A stretch of 64,000 nt of DNA from an uncultured Pseudoteredinibacter sp. (GTDB taxonomy: Bacteria; Pseudomonadota; Gammaproteobacteria; Pseudomonadales; Cellvibrionaceae): NCBI RefSeq assembly GCF_947500695.1, contig NZ_CANMSS010000006.1:62001-126000 (forward strand). The letters are read 5' to 3'. The notes beneath the pieces are model-generated. The model made no database searches. It saw only the letters and a list, made by a program, of their open reading frames with translations, and was not told the origin of the DNA. Of the stretch, positions 32,317-42,875 are shown one piece after another. Both the position numbers and the translations under genes were made by a program. Position 1 is the first letter of the stretch, and every line of letters starts with the position of its first letter.

Positions 32317-35300
32317 TTATTTTGGCTCTTCTGTAGCGGGTATTTGTTCTTGCGATTCTTTCGGTGTTTCGGCTACGGCTTCTTGCTGAGACGATCGCTG
32401 AGGTGATAGCTGAGTTTCAACTTGCGTTTCCTTGTGCTCTACCTCTTCAGCTACCTTCTCACCGGCATCTTTAGCTGCCTTTGAATCAAATAAGCGTTCA
32501 AATTCCATCTTTGGGTCATCCCAGCTACCAGTCATGGAATAACTAACACTGGCCACTTTATCCACTTGATTAGAGAACAGCTTGCTGGCCACATAAACAC
32601 CTACCGCAGCCGGCCAGTTTACTAACAGGCCGGTAGCAAGTGCGACATTGTTCCCCACCGGCAAGGTAGCCACCAAACTGGTATCTAGGCTTTCTTCTTC
32701 CCAATCAATTTTGCCTGCAAACTGTAAGCGGCTTGTCGGCCCTTTAACAATGATCGGCTCTTGAATCAGTAACTCTTGCTGCTGGAAATCGATATGACCA
32801 TTTACCGAATCAAACACCATACCCTCTTTATACAAGTCGGCAAAATCAAGGCGTAAACGGCGCACCCAAGTATCGAAATTCAAAACACTCAATAAGCGTA
32901 ATACCGCATTACCACCGGCGCCTGCAGATTGGAAAAAGCGGCCATTTTGGATGCCAAGATTTAACTTGCCGGCAATAAGGCGTGAATCAAAATCCATTGG
33001 GCTACCGGGCCAATTCATGGCCAATCGAAACTCGGCCGACTCGGATTCTAAAATACTTGGCATTTGCCACTGCTGGCTTAGAGTATTAATGTTCTTAAAT
33101 TGAATTCGGCCCTGTAGCTTGCTATTGGATATATAACCGCCCGACCAGTTTAAGCTCGCACCAGGGTCTGCAGCCGCCATGGCATCGGCGCCTTCAACTT
33201 GCTCAATATCACCAGAAACTCTGATATCCCCTAGCTCACCAAAAATGCGATCAACGAGTAAGCCACGCTCTTCTCCTGCCTGAATTTGAAAGCGCCAGCT
33301 ACCTAGCGCTCTAGCGCCATAACGTAATTGTTCGATTTGCACTTGGGTATGAGGAAAAGCGCTGAAATCCCAATTATCGGAATCATCCGCTATTAACTGC
33401 GGAGTCTCTCCTTGGGGCGTTGAGTCTGCCGGCTCTTCACTGTCGGCAAGTTCAGGCAAGTTTAGGTGGGCGATGCGAACATCCAATGGACGCTGACTGT
33501 CAAAGTATTCGATACTACCCGCCAACATCTCACTCTTCGCGTTAAGCAAAATTCCCTGCTGAGTTTGTCCAGCCTGTAACTCAATATTAGGAATGTTAAA
33601 ACCGGCTAAATTTAGCGCTTTAACTTTGATCTCTAAATCTACAGGAATAGCTTCCTGTTCGGGCAACTGGCTGCCTGCTTGGCTTGGCACTCGCAGCTCT
33701 GCATAGCGAGTTTGCGCCGCGCGATAATCATCAACAATACTTAACCAAGGTTCGATATCTAGCGTTTGCAATTCACCGCTGATCAGGCCCTGTCCGGCAC
33801 GGGTATCTGGCAGCACTCCATTTAAGCCTAAGGCCAAACTTTCGCCATCACGGTGTTGACGTATCGATAAAGCCAGTGAATCGGTATTCGCCGAGGTGGA
33901 ATTTTCTTCGTCATCAGCAACACCCTCAGCCAAGGCGTACTGTAAATGAAGTTGCTCCTGCACCTCATTAGTCGCCAGCTCTTCTTTGCCTTGTATAGGA
34001 ATAGTGATGTTAGTTTTACGCGCTTGCTCAGCGGCTTTACCATAAGGCTCGGGCAAGTTTATGGCGATACCTTGCAGTGATGTCGCCAGCTCCAATTGAT
34101 TAGGGCCTTGCTGCTCTGCTCGCCTTAAGAAGGTGCTAGGTAAGCTAAGCTTACCTTTTACTGCCGTTTTGCCCTCGGCCATTAGCAAGCCGGGAATATT
34201 CATCCATTGTGCTAGCGGCTCGATTGCAAGCTGACTGTCAAACCTTAAATCGGTACTTTTTGCAGTGCTTCCTAACTTGGCCTCTATGCTTTGTCCCCAT
34301 AAGCTTGCCTGCAAATTATTACCATGCAGTCCGCGCTTTAAATCGTATTTAAGTTTGGCATTGAGCTTTTCAAAATGCAGAGCCAGCTCGGGGATATACA
34401 ACTCGGCATTGCGAAAATTGGCGTTAATATCATATTTAGCGCCGCGGTTTTCGCTGAGAGACAAGGGTATTTGTAAATCAACATCGCCCGATAAAGGGCC
34501 ATGCAGCTCCCAGAACTGGAAGTCCTCAGCTTGGCTGCTAGCAATTGGACTGTTTAACAGAAAATCGAAGCCCTGCTGAGCTTGGCCTTTGAAGCGGGCC
34601 TTCACATTAATACGATCACCGTTCGCCTTGGGATTATCTTCCAGATCAACTTGGATATCACTTAAGGCCAAACCCATGCTTTGGCCAGCAGCGGTGGCAT
34701 GTAAAAAGCGTCCGTCGACTTCGAGTCGGGTATTTACCTTACTCAAGCGCGGCCAGCCTTCCATGTAATTTAGCGATACGTCTTCTAAATCGAGAGCCAA
34801 CTGCGTGGTATAGGTTTTATCCAGCGAGGCCTTTAAACCACCACGATAGATAAAGGCGCCATTGCGCAACTCACCTTCACCTTTTGCATCCGCTAAAAAT
34901 TTCTTAAGGGAATCGGCAACAACGTTTGGTAGATACTTAGGGTAGTTACTAACTTTGTCATTGCGCAAGCCAATAAATAAGGTTAAATCGCTGGGAACAG
35001 TATCGGCAAACCAAGGCGTAAACAGCTGCATGGCACCACGAACCTGGGTTTCCCCTTGCTGCATACTGAGCTGGCCACTATTCACATAGATGCTATTTGC
35101 ATCGCGATCCAGCACCCACTGCACCTGCCCCTTCATGGTTTCGAAGCGCTGAGCGTCGTCATATACGGTGGTGTAGTGCATGGAAAAGCCGTTTTGCGAA
35201 TCAATATCGACAAAACCACGCTTAGCGCTTGTTTCCACATAGCCATCAACACCGCTTACCGCTGGTGCTCCCTGCCATGCGCCAGCAGACATCTGTTCTA

Positions 35301-36507
35301 AATTGGCTTGTAACAAGAAATCCTTGGCGATGTTATTACCTAAACGCAGATAAACATTATTCAGATGCCCAGCAGGCCTTAAACTTGCCAATACATCTTG
35401 CAACTCACCTTCAGGAATCCAATTATGCTTAACCGCTAGACGATACCAATATCCAATATCTATTCTAGAGCTACGTAACGCCAGCGGAGTGGAATCACCA
35501 AATTCCAAGCCAACGTTTAAAGGCTCAGGTAATTCAAAATCCGAAAACTTGCCATGTAAATTTTGCAGTGAGAGCTGCCACTGGCCCGTGCTATTAAGTA
35601 GGCCGGAGATATCCATCTTGGCGACTTCAGGCAATGGCGAACGGCCACCGTCTGATTGCAAACTACCACGCAGCTCCATAAAACTGCCAGGTAATTTCAC
35701 TGTCCAAAGTTTGCCCGTCAGAGCAACATCTTGTAATTGCTCACGCTGAGGAAATTGCTCCCACGCTTCGCTGCTAAACTGCTCAGCGAGTTCCGATATT
35801 TTTACGTGGTTTAATTCTAGATAAGAGCTGGCTAAGAAGGTCTCCCTGTCCCTTGGATCACCCTCACCCTCAAAAACAAATTTCATCAGTGGGCGGCCAG
35901 CGCTATTGAGCTGTGCCTTTAAACGGTGAAAACTCTGGGTATTCTCCATCACCACTTCGGGAAGCTGCCAGGTGCTGCTTTCACCCTGCAGGGGATGGAA
36001 TTCGATTTTAACGGCCGATAACTCTACTCGTCCGCGCAGTAACAGCAGCTCCAAAGGGCTTAAAGTTTCAGCCTCAGGGTCATCTCTTTCGCTTGGTACC
36101 ACACCTCGTAAATAGATTTGGCCATCGCTAAATTGCTGAAGCGCCACGGTCACATCATCGACACGAAAATCTGACCAGGCTAAGCGCCAATTAAATAGAG
36201 AACGTAACAAATCAAATTGGGTATATACCGAATCTACCGCTAACACTTGCTCGTTGCCTTTATTGCGCAGCGTTAAGCCTTCTACGGTAATCTCAGGGCG
36301 CATACCTAACCAGCGCCCTTCGATATTGGCAATACTGACTTGCACGCCTAGTTGCTCACCCAGCACGTCGGCAATATCGTCGCGATGATCGTTGATCATG
36401 GGCAATAGGAAGCGCCCAGCTTGGACTAATAAAGCCAAGCTGATCACGATTGCCGCACATAAACCCCAAAAGCGGCGGGCGAAACTACGGGTCCAGGATG
36501 TTTTCAA
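32317..36507 (-). CDS. yhdP: YhdP-family AsmA-like envelope protein
   Basis: A 1396-residue protein anchored by one N-terminal TM (about 15-35, LCAAIVISLALLVQAGRFLLP), with a very long periplasmic part rich in beta strands. The start GVQVSIANIEGRWLGMRPEITVEGLTL (here LGVQVSIANIEG) and the C-terminal AsmA-like block (NFDTWVRRLRLDFADLYKEGMVFDSVNGHIDF) mark the YhdP/TIGR02099 family. YhdP forms a bridge-like groove and helps carry phospholipids to the outer membrane. The tail after about 1340 is Glu/Gln rich and low complexity. It lies 3 bp after rng, in one operon. Confidence 0.93.
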   Translation of the reverse strand: MKTSWTRSFARRFWGLCAAIVISLALLVQAGRFLLPMINDHRDDIADVLGEQLGVQVSIANIEGRWLGMRPEITVEGLTLRNKGNEQVLAVDSVYTQFDLLRSLFNWRLAWSDFRVDDVTVALQQFSDGQIYLRGVVPSERDDPEAETLSPLELLLLRGRVELSAVKIEFHPLQGESSTWQLPEVVMENTQSFHRLKAQLNSAGRPLMKFVFEGEGDPRDRETFLASSYLELNHVKISELAEQFSSEAWEQFPQREQLQDVALTGKLWTVKLPGSFMELRGSLQSDGGRSPLPEVAKMDISGLLNSTGQWQLSLQNLHGKFSDFELPEPLNVGLEFGDSTPLALRSSRIDIGYWYRLAVKHNWIPEGELQDVLASLRPAGHLNNVYLRLGNNIAKDFLLQANLEQMSAGAWQGAPAVSGVDGYVETSAKRGFVDIDSQNGFSMHYTTVYDDAQRFETMKGQVQWVLDRDANSIYVNSGQLSMQQGETQVRGAMQLFTPWFADTVPSDLTLFIGLRNDKVSNYPKYLPNVVADSLKKFLADAKGEGELRNGAFIYRGGLKASLDKTYTTQLALDLEDVSLNYMEGWPRLSKVNTRLEVDGRFLHATAAGQSMGLALSDIQVDLEDNPKANGDRINVKARFKGQAQQGFDFLLNSPIASSQAEDFQFWELHGPLSGDVDLQIPLSLSENRGAKYDINANFRNAELYIPELALHFEKLNAKLKYDLKRGLHGNNLQASLWGQSIEAKLGSTAKSTDLRFDSQLAIEPLAQWMNIPGLLMAEGKTAVKGKLSLPSTFLRRAEQQGPNQLELATSLQGIAINLPEPYGKAAEQARKTNITIPIQGKEELATNEVQEQLHLQYALAEGVADDEENSTSANTDSLALSIRQHRDGESLALGLNGVLPDTRAGQGLISGELQTLDIEPWLSIVDDYRAAQTRYAELRVPSQAGSQLPEQEAIPVDLEIKVKALNLAGFNIPNIELQAGQTQQGILLNAKSEMLAGSIEYFDSQRPLDVRIAHLNLPELADSEEPADSTPQGETPQLIADDSDNWDFSAFPHTQVQIEQLRYGARALGSWRFQIQAGEERGLLVDRIFGELGDIRVSGDIEQVEGADAMAAADPGASLNWSGGYISNSKLQGRIQFKNINTLSQQWQMPSILESESAEFRLAMNWPGSPMDFDSRLIAGKLNLGIQNGRFFQSAGAGGNAVLRLLSVLNFDTWVRRLRLDFADLYKEGMVFDSVNGHIDFQQQELLIQEPIIVKGPTSRLQFAGKIDWEEESLDTSLVATLPVGNNVALATGLLVNWPAAVGVYVASKLFSNQVDKVASVSYSMTGSWDDPKMEFERLFDSKAAKDAGEKVAEEVEHKETQVETQLSPQRSSQQEAVAETPKESQEQIPATEEPK

Positions 36508-36510
36508 GCG

Positions 36511-37989
36511 TTAAACCAAAATAATATCGTACTGTTCCTGGTGATAAATGGCCTCTACCTTGAACTTAATCGTTCGGCCAATAAATTCTTCCAGGTCCGC
36601 TACATTGGACGACTCTTCATCAAGAAGTCGATCAATCACCAGCTGCGAAGCCAAGACCACAATCTCTTCGGTATTGTAAGCTCGCACTTCACGCAAGATT
36701 TCACGGAAAATTTCATAGCAGACCGTTTCTGGTGATTTTAAGGTGCCACGCCCCTCGCAAACTGGGCAAGGCACACACAGGCTTTGACCGAGAGATTCAC
36801 GAGTGCGCTTGCGAGTCATTTCCACAAGACCAAGCTCAGACACGCCGGTTAAGCTGGTTTTGGTGTTATCACGCTCTAACATTTTCTCTAGAGTACGCAG
36901 AACTTGGCGCTGATGTTCAGAATCATGCATATCGATAAAGTCGATAATGATGATGCCGCCAAGATTCCGCAGGCGCAGCTGACGGGCAATAGCCGTAGCG
37001 GCTTCGAGATTGGTTTTAAAGATGGTTTCTTCTAAATTGCGATGACCAACAAAAGCTCCGGTGTTTACATCAATAGTCACCATGGCTTCGGTCTGCTCGA
37101 TGATTAAGTAGCCACCAGATTTAAGTGGAACCTTTTCACCCAGCGCACGCTGAATCTCTTCTTCAACACTATAAAGATCGAACAGTGGGCGTTCGCCAGG
37201 ATAGTGTTCGATTTTTTCAAAGATCTCGGGCGCATAGTCTTCGGCAAATTCGCGCATTTTGCCGTAAACTTCACGGGAATCAATTCTTAGTTTTTCCAGA
37301 TCGGGTTTAACCAGATCTCGTAAGGTGCGCATAAACAGCGGTAAATCTTCATGTACAACCGCTGGTGCCTTTTGCTCTTTTATCTTTTTGCTAAGATCTT
37401 TCCAGAGGCGGTAGAGGAAAATAATATCGGCGGCAATTTCTTCTTTGTTCACACCCTCCGCTACGGTACGAACAATAAAGCCACCCTCTTCTTCCTTACG
37501 AATATCGGCATCAACTTCCTGCACTAAATTCTTTAGGCGATCACGCTCGGCATCGTCTTCAATTCGTGTAGATATTCCGGTGTGGCGGGTGAATGGCATA
37601 TAAACCAAGAAGCGCGCCGATACAGAAAGGTGAGTCGTTAAGCGCGCACCTTTGCTGCTAATGGGATCCTTGGTCACTTGCACGATGAGCTCTTGGCCTT
37701 CTCGTACTAGCGAGCGAATATCGGCGACTTCTGCGCCACGCTCTTCCATTCCATCGTCATCTAATGGCGCAATATCGGCCGCGTGGATAAAGCCTGCGCG
37801 CTCTAAACCAATTTCTACAAAGGCGGCCTGCATGCCAGGTAAAACTCGCACGACCTTGCCTTTATAAATATTGCCGACATAACCTTTTGCTTGGGTACGT
37901 TCGATATGCACTTCTTGCACAAAGCCGTTTTCAACCAAGGCCACTCGGGTTTCTGTCGGTGATACATTGACCAGTAATTCTTCGCTCAC
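36511..37989 (-). CDS. rng: Ribonuclease G
   Basis: A 492-residue endoribonuclease that trims the 5' end of 16S rRNA and decays some mRNAs. The S1 domain spans about 38-125 (GYVGNIYKGKVVRVLPGMQAAFVEIG, the family start). The catalytic DNase-I-like part holds the metal-binding Asp residues in TIDVNTGAFVG and IIIIDFIDM. The zinc-link is CPVCEGRG. The length fits RNase G, without the degradosome scaffold of RNase E. The start is GTG 37989, with AAGGA about 8 nt upstream. Confidence 0.95.
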   Translation of the reverse strand: MSEELLVNVSPTETRVALVENGFVQEVHIERTQAKGYVGNIYKGKVVRVLPGMQAAFVEIGLERAGFIHAADIAPLDDDGMEERGAEVADIRSLVREGQELIVQVTKDPISSKGARLTTHLSVSARFLVYMPFTRHTGISTRIEDDAERDRLKNLVQEVDADIRKEEEGGFIVRTVAEGVNKEEIAADIIFLYRLWKDLSKKIKEQKAPAVVHEDLPLFMRTLRDLVKPDLEKLRIDSREVYGKMREFAEDYAPEIFEKIEHYPGERPLFDLYSVEEEIQRALGEKVPLKSGGYLIIEQTEAMVTIDVNTGAFVGHRNLEETIFKTNLEAATAIARQLRLRNLGGIIIIDFIDMHDSEHQRQVLRTLEKMLERDNTKTSLTGVSELGLVEMTRKRTRESLGQSLCVPCPVCEGRGTLKSPETVCYEIFREILREVRAYNTEEIVVLASQLVIDRLLDEESSNVADLEEFIGRTIKFKVEAIYHQEQYDIILV

Positions 37990-38096
37990 AGCGCTTCCTT
38001 ATACTTTAAATTCCGGGGTAATTTTTAATAACTGCAGTTAGGGCTACCCGGGCCCTCTTGTTGGTACTGCTTACTGTATTACAACGTTATGTAGCC

Positions 38097-38708
38097 TTAG
38101 CTACATTCGCTAGTGGCTTGCCAGATCTGCACGCCCGCTTGCTGTAATAAATCGGCGGTTTCGCTCAGCGGTAAACCCACCACGTTGCTATAGCTGCCTT
38201 GAATGCTTTCTACAAATACTGCCCCTAGACCCTGTATGGCATAACTGCCGGCTTTATCTTGGGGCTCTCCACTATCCCAGTAGCGTAAAATTTCAGCCTC
38301 GCTCAATTGGCGAAAGCTCACTTGGGTTTTGACCTCAACATAGTCACATTTATCCCCCCAAAGCACGCAAACGCCGGTTACCACGGTATGACTACGCTCG
38401 GACATGCGCTTTAACATGGCTAGGGAGTCTGCGCGATCTTTCGGCTTGACCAATATTTCACCATCTAGGTCGCCAATCGTATCAGCAGCTAAAATCACGC
38501 TGCTGGCATTTTCCTCTCGGCCAAGTTCAGCCTGCACCGCTTGTGCTTTGGCAATGGCCATGCGGCGTAAGTAATCTAGGCTTGCCTCTTCTGCCAAGGG
38601 GGTTTCATCAATATCGGCACTTTGGCGACGAAATGGCACGCCAATTTGCTGCAGTAACTCTGCTCGCCTGGGCGATTGAGATGCCAAAATGAGAGAATTC
38701 CCAGCCAT
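38097..38708 (-). CDS. maf: Maf family nucleoside-triphosphate pyrophosphatase (YhdE/Maf type)
   Basis: 203 residues. The conserved SQSPRRAELLQQIG (substrate loop), DIDETP, AADTIGDLDGEILVKPKD and SYAIQGLGAVFVESIQGSYSNVVGLPL blocks are all present. The family hydrolyses dTTP/UTP and modified nucleotides to monophosphates and is linked to septum control. It is the fourth gene of the mre cluster, but here separated from mreD by about 730 bp of repeat-rich DNA. Confidence 0.93.
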   Translation of the reverse strand: MAGNSLILASQSPRRAELLQQIGVPFRRQSADIDETPLAEEASLDYLRRMAIAKAQAVQAELGREENASSVILAADTIGDLDGEILVKPKDRADSLAMLKRMSERSHTVVTGVCVLWGDKCDYVEVKTQVSFRQLSEAEILRYWDSGEPQDKAGSYAIQGLGAVFVESIQGSYSNVVGLPLSETADLLQQAGVQIWQATSECS

Positions 38709-38936
38709 TATCCTTAGGCCCTTAAAATGCCGCTAAATAGAGCTGAAGTATAACAGCCAGGGGGCTAAAACGCTTAGCCTTAACAATTCTGAAAACTCTT
38801 TATTTATTAGGGAGGTACGGGGCTAATTATCTGGGTTTCAGTTATTGTTTAAGGTAGTGCAGGTCTGACCGTTTTTAGCCCTTGTCATGAAACACGCTTA
38901 AACCATCCGAAGGCAGGAACTGGGCCGGCCTTCGTC

Positions 38937-39093
38937 TCTACAGAGGCTACCCCGCAACTCGCTCAAGCCATCCAGGGCGCTCGGGTCGCGACGTGGATTC
39001 GCGCCATCCGGGCGCTCAGCCTTCGGCCAAGCCCAAATTTTCTCCAGGAAAATTAGTCGTGTCGCTTTACGGTTGCTGGTCAGCCTCTGTAGA
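38937..39093 (+). repeat. Structured repeat, copy 1 (about 157 bp)
   Basis: The outer stem TCTACAGAGGCT (38937-38948) pairs exactly with AGCCTCTGTAGA (39082-39093). Inside are block A (38960-38994, begins CGCTCAAGCCATCC and ends GGTCGCGACGT) and block B (39061-39074, GTCGCTTTACGGTT). About 64 bp between A and B includes a partial second copy of A (GCCATCCGGGCGCTC) and a small AATTTTC/GAAAATT hairpin. Confidence 0.75.
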
Positions 39094-39265
39094 AACTAAG
39101 ACCTACAATGTGCAACTAACTAACACTCCCTCCAAGAAGATCCCATTAAACCTCTTCACTAAAAAGCTCCAAGACCACACTGTGTATTTTATCTATTAGT
39201 ATGGCTGGGTTGCTTTATAGGCGACATGAGGATTCTAGGCTGACAGCAACAAAACTACAGCAGTA

Positions 39266-39380
39266 GCTTTTAGCCCTTGTAGTACTGGGTCAGGAACCGT
39301 AAAGCGACATGGACGTCGCGACCCGAGCGCCCCGGATGGCTTGAGCGCGTTCCAGAACCAGTACTACAAGGGCTGAAAGC
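39266..39380 (-). repeat. Structured repeat, copy 2 (about 115 bp), inverted relative to copy 1
   Basis: The outer stem 39266-39288 pairs with 39358-39380 over 23 bp with one mismatch (core AGCCCTTGTAGTACTGG). Inside, read on the minus strand, block A (39347-39313) matches copy 1 at 34 of 35 bases, and block B follows after 4 bp. The stem sequence is unrelated to that of copy 1 although the interior is nearly identical. Confidence 0.78.
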
Positions 39381-39435
39381 GGGAAGCATGCACCTAACTA
39401 GAAAAACGGCACCTGGAATTTAAAAGAAAACCAAC

Positions 39436-39927
39436 TCAAACCCCAAGCCGCATCACCCAACATAGGCGATCCAAGCCATGGCTCAACAAAGGCCAGATAA
39501 ACGCAGAAATTAAAGCAGGCGCCCAGAAGTAGGCGAAGAGTGCTTCGCGCCCTAGCAACATCGAAACCCAGTACAGAAATAATTCATGCACCGCCACAAG
39601 CGCAAAAATCCACATCATCTGCTGGATAGTGCCATAGGTACGCAAACGGTGAATACTTAACTGAGTGATATAGATGGTGACAACCAAAGCCAACGCATGC
39701 TGCCCCAGCAAACTGCCCTGCACCACATCTTGCACAAGACCCAACAAAAAGGCCATGCCCACCCCCAGCAACTGAGGAAAGCGTAAAACCCAATAGATCA
39801 CCAGCAAACACATCAACTCTGGGCGTAACCAGCGCCAATCAAGAGGCAATGGGTACACCATCAAAACCAGAGCGACAAGAAAACTTAAACCAATTAGCCA
39901 ACTATTATTGAGCTTGCCACCCTCCAT
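39436..39927 (-). CDS. mreD: Rod shape-determining protein MreD
   Basis: A 163-residue inner-membrane protein with about five hydrophobic segments. The family pattern is PLPLDWRWLRPELMCLLVIYWVLRFPQLLGVGMAFLLGLVQDVVQGSLLGQHAL (shown in parts: the RPELM and GLVQDVVQGSLLGQHAL blocks are diagnostic). It bridges MreC and the elongasome. Its ATG shares one base with the mreC TAA (TAATG), so the two are translationally coupled. Confidence 0.92.
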   Translation of the reverse strand: MEGGKLNNSWLIGLSFLVALVLMVYPLPLDWRWLRPELMCLLVIYWVLRFPQLLGVGMAFLLGLVQDVVQGSLLGQHALALVVTIYITQLSIHRLRTYGTIQQMMWIFALVAVHELFLYWVSMLLGREALFAYFWAPALISAFIWPLLSHGLDRLCWVMRLGV

Positions 39928-40769
39928 TAAGGGCGATCCTCATTACGTTGGCCACTAAAGGCTAACAAGACATGACGACTGCGATTAAGCTGGGCTTTCG
40001 GGCGCGCAATAACCGTCGCAAAAGACTTACCAGGATCATGCAGAATGGAAACAACATCGGCAACCGGGTAGCCCACCGGGAAGCGTTGCCCTAAACCAGA
40101 GCTCACCAACAGATCACCCACTTTGACATCAACCGTGTTGGATACATGGCGAAGCTTAAGCTCGTAAAGATCACCAGTGCCTTCCGCAACAGCACGAACA
40201 CCGTTGCGATTAATTTGCACAGAAAGCGCATGGCTAGCATCAGTGATCAAAAGTACACGGCTAAAATAGGGGTTTACTTCAATCACCTGCCCCATTAAAC
40301 CGTAAGCATCTAATAAGGGCTGACCAACGAAAACGCCCTGCTCACTACCCTTATTGACCACCACAACCTGTTCAGTCGGGTCTGGCGACACACCGATTAG
40401 CTCAGCGATTAAAACACGGTCTTGCACCAGCTCAGCAGAGTTCATCAACTGACGCAGACGGGCATTATCGGCGGCCAAAGTAGCGTACTGCTGCAATTTA
40501 CGTTGCAAAATTAAGCGCTCGCCCTTTAAAGAACGATTTTCTTCCAACAACTCTTCGCGTGATACCAGCGAATCATCCAGCCAATTACTGAAGCGATTCG
40601 GTAAATCGGTGATCCAATAAAAACCCAAAGCAAAGCCATCAAGCTTTTCTTTGACAGGTTCAATAGAAGGGCTAAAAAAGCGACTGGCAATAATAAGAGC
40701 GACGGCGATTAGCGCCAGCACAAATGCACGCAATGCCTTGGATGGGCCTTTGTTAAATAGTGGTTTTAT
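39927..40769 (-). CDS. mreC: Rod shape-determining protein MreC, apparently starting with ATA
   Basis: About 280 residues: a short cytosolic N-terminus, one TM (about 14-34), a coiled coil (EELLEENRSLKGERLILQRKLQQYA) and the periplasmic beta-barrel domain (RVLIAELIGVSPDP, DLLVSSGLGQRFPVGYPVADV). Conventional start codons allow only TTG at 40733, but the 12 codons before it read IKPLFNKGPSKA, matching the conserved MreC opening (E. coli MKPIFSRGPS). The first codon of that block is ATA at 40769, with AGGA 8 nt upstream and no ATG, GTG or TTG before the in-frame TAG. I therefore call ATA as the likely start. MreC organises the elongasome with MreB and MreD. Confidence 0.85.
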   Translation of the reverse strand: MKPLFNKGPSKALRAFVLALIAVALIIASRFFSPSIEPVKEKLDGFALGFYWITDLPNRFSNWLDDSLVSREELLEENRSLKGERLILQRKLQQYATLAADNARLRQLMNSAELVQDRVLIAELIGVSPDPTEQVVVVNKGSEQGVFVGQPLLDAYGLMGQVIEVNPYFSRVLLITDASHALSVQINRNGVRAVAEGTGDLYELKLRHVSNTVDVKVGDLLVSSGLGQRFPVGYPVADVVSILHDPGKSFATVIARPKAQLNRSRHVLLAFSGQRNEDRP

Positions 40770-40844
40770 GGCCGTGGTCCTATCCTAAACGCCCAACAGT
40801 AAAATCTTTCGGGCAACGATCAAACAGGGCTCAGCGGCCCTAAA

Positions 40845-40874
40845 CCAAAAAGCCCGACACCTTAGCGTCGGGCT
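40845..40874 (-). terminator. Hairpin terminator between mreB and mreC
   Basis: On the minus strand AGCCCGAC-GCTAAGGT-GTCGGGCT is followed by TTTTTGG. It would stop part of the mreB transcript, so mreB can be made in excess over mreC and mreD. Confidence 0.8.
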
Positions 40875-40889
40875 ACTTTTGCCGCTAGC

Positions 40890-42563
<1,674 letters not shown>

Positions 42564-42845
42564 GTGGATCAATCAGATATCGCCAAACTGGCCAACTTGG
42601 CCCGTTTGGACATTAACGAAACGACGGCCAGCGAAGTCGCCGAGAGCATTAACGGCATCCTAGGCTTGGTCGATCAGCTGCAAAATGCCAATACAGACGG
42701 CATCGCCCCGATGGCTCACCCCCAGGACGCTATGCAGCGCCTGCGCAAAGACGAAGTGAGCGAAGAGAATGTGCGTGAGCAATTCCAAGCCATCGCGCCC
42801 GAGGCCGAAGAAGGCTTATACCTAGTACCTAAGGTAATCGATTAA
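42564..42845 (+). CDS. gatC: Aspartyl/glutamyl-tRNA(Asn/Gln) amidotransferase subunit C
   Basis: 93 residues beginning at GTG 42564 (MDQSDIAKLANLARLDI), with GGAG 9 nt upstream. The longer frame from 42489 has no likeness to GatC. GatC is a belt that wraps GatA and GatB. Conserved APMAHPQDAMQRLRKDEV and LYLVPKVI tail. Confidence 0.93.
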   Translation: MDQSDIAKLANLARLDINETTASEVAESINGILGLVDQLQNANTDGIAPMAHPQDAMQRLRKDEVSEENVREQFQAIAPEAEEGLYLVPKVID

Positions 42846-42875
42846 TTAGCAGCCGCTTTCAGATTAGGATTCACT

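Larger units (their letters stand above)
38709..39435. other. Repeat-filled gap between maf and mreD
   Basis: No convincing gene. It contains two related structured repeats in opposite orientation (separate entries) and a weaker third piece at about 38872-38936 (TTTTTAGCCCTTGT, then CGCTTAAACCATCC). In relatives maf follows mreD closely, so this DNA is an insertion in the operon. Confidence 0.75.

Noticed and set aside
38993..39199. 68-codon frame in the maf-mreD gap
   Set aside because: It lies across the structured repeat; its sequence is explained by repeat blocks A and B.
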